This document shows positions 15,218-16,535 of a stretch of 16,535 nucleotides of DNA, piece after piece. This stretch comes from Microbacteriaceae bacterium (GTDB taxonomy: Bacteria > Actinomycetota > Actinomycetes > Actinomycetales > Microbacteriaceae), in the NCBI GenBank assembly GCA_025464125.1, contig JAODLU010000357.1:1-16535 (forward strand), in the 5' to 3' direction. How positions within the stretch are numbered: position 1 is the stretch's first letter; every line of letters begins with the position of its first letter. The position numbers and the translations under genes are program-made. The notes beneath the pieces were generated by a model. That model was given only the letters and a program-made list of their open reading frames with translations. It ran no database searches and was not told the origin of the DNA.

Positions 15218-15987
15218 CCAACGACCGTCCGCTCGCCGGCTGGCGGGTTCTCGTTCCGCGCGGGGGCACATGGGGTGACAGCGTCGCCGCCAGCCTCCGC
15301 GGGTACGGTGCGACCCCCGTCATAGCGCCGATGATCAACTTCGCCAGCGCCGAAAACGCAGCAGAACTCAGCGATGCCCTGGCACGACTTCAGGCGGGTG
15401 CTTTCGACTGGCTCGTCGTGACGAGCGCGACCACCGTCGATGTGCTCGTGAGCCAGCGGGTTGCCATCCCAGACACCACTCGCATCGCATCGGTCGGCGA
15501 GACCACTGGTGCAGCCCTGCTGCTCGCCGGCTACCGTGTCGACTTCGTGCCCGATCGCGACAACTCGGCTCGGGGTCTCGTCAAGGAGTGGCCGGCATCC
15601 GCGATCACCGGCAGGGTGCTCATCCCCCAATCGAACATCGCGGAGCCCACGCTCGTTGCGGGCCTTGGTGAACTGGGCCTGCACGTCGAATTCGTGACCG
15701 CATATCGCACGGTCGGCGTGCCAGTCGCCGAGTCCACGGCAGCGGATGTCGCATCCGGCAGGATCGGCGCGGTGCTCGTCACCTCGGGCAGTGTCGCCCG
15801 CCAGGTGCAGTCGCAGCTGGCCCCGCTGCCCGACACTACGATCGTCGCTGCCATCGGGCCGAGAACAGCCTTCGACGCGAGGGCGGCAGGACTCACCGTG
15901 CACGTGATAGCTGAGTCCCGTTCCGCGCAGTCACTCGTCGAGGGACTTGTCGAGCATGTGCGAACCCTTGGAGGGGCGAATGAGTGA
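15214..15987 (+). CDS. hemD: Uroporphyrinogen III synthase
   Basis: Closes and inverts ring D of hydroxymethylbilane to give uroporphyrinogen III, the substrate of HemE. It has 257 residues from GTG 15214. The family is poorly conserved, but the bilobed pattern is clear: RVLVPRGG at the N-terminus, WLVVTSATTVDVL (lobe 2), GRVLIPQSNIAEPTL after the hinge, the probable catalytic Tyr Y164 in VTAYRTVG, AVLVTSGSVARQ and AAIGPRTAFDARAAG. Unlike some relatives it is not fused to a methyltransferase. It overlaps hemC by 4 bases and hemB by 8 bases. Confidence 0.95.
   Translation: MTNDRPLAGWRVLVPRGGTWGDSVAASLRGYGATPVIAPMINFASAENAAELSDALARLQAGAFDWLVVTSATTVDVLVSQRVAIPDTTRIASVGETTGAALLLAGYRVDFVPDRDNSARGLVKEWPASAITGRVLIPQSNIAEPTLVAGLGELGLHVEFVTAYRTVGVPVAESTAADVASGRIGAVLVTSGSVARQVQSQLAPLPDTTIVAAIGPRTAFDARAAGLTVHVIAESRSAQSLVEGLVEHVRTLGGANE
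15970..15976 (+). promoter_or_regulatory. Ribosome binding site of hemB
   Basis: GGAGGGG inside the end of hemD ends 3 bases before ATG 15980. It fixes the hemB start at the ATG rather than the GTG at 15984, which is in another frame, and lets hemB initiate without depending only on coupling. Confidence 0.7.
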
Positions 15988-16535
15988 GTTTCCGGGCATC
16001 CGCCCCCGCCGTTTGCGCAGCACGCCGGCTATGCGCAGGCTCGTGGCCGAGACCCGGCTGCACCCCGCTGAGCTCGTGCTGCCGATGTTTGTGCGCGAGG
16101 GCATCGACGAGCCGTCCGCGATCAAGTCGATGCCTGGCGTGCAGCACCACACGCTCGACAGTGTTCGCCGGGCGGCTACGGAAGCCGCTGGGGCTGGCCT
16201 CGGCGGAATCATGCTGTTCGGCATCCCGATCGAGAAAGACGCGATCGGCTCGGGAGCCACCGAGACCAACGGAATCCTGAATGTCGCCACCCGCGCAGTG
16301 GTAGAGGAGGTCGGCGACGCGCTCGTCGTGCAGACCGACCTGTGCCTCGACGAGTTCACCGACCACGGCCACTGCGGGGTGCTGGATTCCGAGGGCCGCG
16401 TCGACAATGACGCATCGCTGCTGCGCTACCGCGACATGGCGATCGCGCAGGCTGACGCTGGTTCGCAGTTGCTCGGCCTCAGCGGCATGATGGACGGCCT
16501 GGTGGGCGCAGTGCGGGCAGAGCTCGATGCTCACG
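15980..16535 (+). CDS. hemB: Delta-aminolevulinic acid dehydratase (porphobilinogen synthase), 3' end outside window
   Basis: Condenses two 5-aminolevulinates into porphobilinogen. The first 185 residues are visible and the frame runs off the right edge. It begins RPRRLRSTPAMRRLVAET, then LVLPMFVREG, and has the family blocks LFGIPIEKDAIGSGA and GMMDGLVGAVR. The metal-site segment DLCLDEFTDHGHCG has C122, D124 and C132, where the fully zinc-type enzyme has three cysteines and the magnesium type has none, so metal use is of a mixed type. GLSG replaces the commoner (A/G)PS(G/D) just before MMDG. The catalytic lysines are beyond the window. The ATG lies within hemD (8-base overlap). hemL may follow, as in many actinobacteria, but this cannot be seen. 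Confidence 0.96.
   Translation, partial: MSEFPGIRPRRLRSTPAMRRLVAETRLHPAELVLPMFVREGIDEPSAIKSMPGVQHHTLDSVRRAATEAAGAGLGGIMLFGIPIEKDAIGSGATETNGILNVATRAVVEEVGDALVVQTDLCLDEFTDHGHCGVLDSEGRVDNDASLLRYRDMAIAQADAGSQLLGLSGMMDGLVGAVRAELDAH

Overview
The window is high-GC, gene-dense DNA from a high-GC Gram-positive bacterium. The gene set points to Actinobacteria, probably Microbacteriaceae: a coproporphyrin-dependent haem cluster with actinobacterial-type HemQ and Fe-S ferrochelatase, many GTG starts with 4-base GTGA/ATGA overlaps, and surface proteins ending in LAFTG (the LAxTG type of motif used by class E sortases). The genus assignment is inference from remembered family patterns; no search was run.

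Layout. Positions 1-1856 hold the 3' part of an M13 (neprilysin/PepO-like) zinc metallopeptidase. It is followed by, and slightly overlaps, a class-A beta-lactamase-like serine hydrolase (about 1850-2758) whose start is unclear and may be frameshifted. Positions 2994-5861 and 6162-7727 encode two secreted, cysteine-rich, modular proteins. Each has a signal peptide, a related C-terminal module pair, an LAFTG motif, a membrane helix and a basic tail. The spacers before them (2759-2993 and 5862-6161) share a 14-base motif, TGTCCCCC-WW-AAGG, at matching distance from a -10-like hexamer. A strong hairpin terminator separates the two genes.

Positions 7724-16535 are a haem biosynthesis locus. hemA is on the minus strand, and its stop overlaps the stop of the second surface gene in one CTAG. 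Divergent from it run hemE, hemY, three small membrane-protein genes (YtxH-like, Phage_holin_3_6-like, DUF3618-like), hemQ, hemH, hemC, hemD and hemB (cut by the window end). The enzymes cover glutamyl-tRNA to glutamate-1-semialdehyde (HemA), then ALA to uroporphyrinogen III (HemB, HemC, HemD), coproporphyrinogen III (HemE), coproporphyrin III (HemY), coproheme (HemH) and haem b (HemQ). Only hemL, for glutamate-1-semialdehyde aminomutase, is not seen; it may lie beyond the right edge.

The least described parts are the paired LAFTG surface proteins with their shared promoter element, and the three envelope genes placed inside the haem operon. No tRNA, rRNA, CRISPR array, insertion sequence or attachment site was seen.
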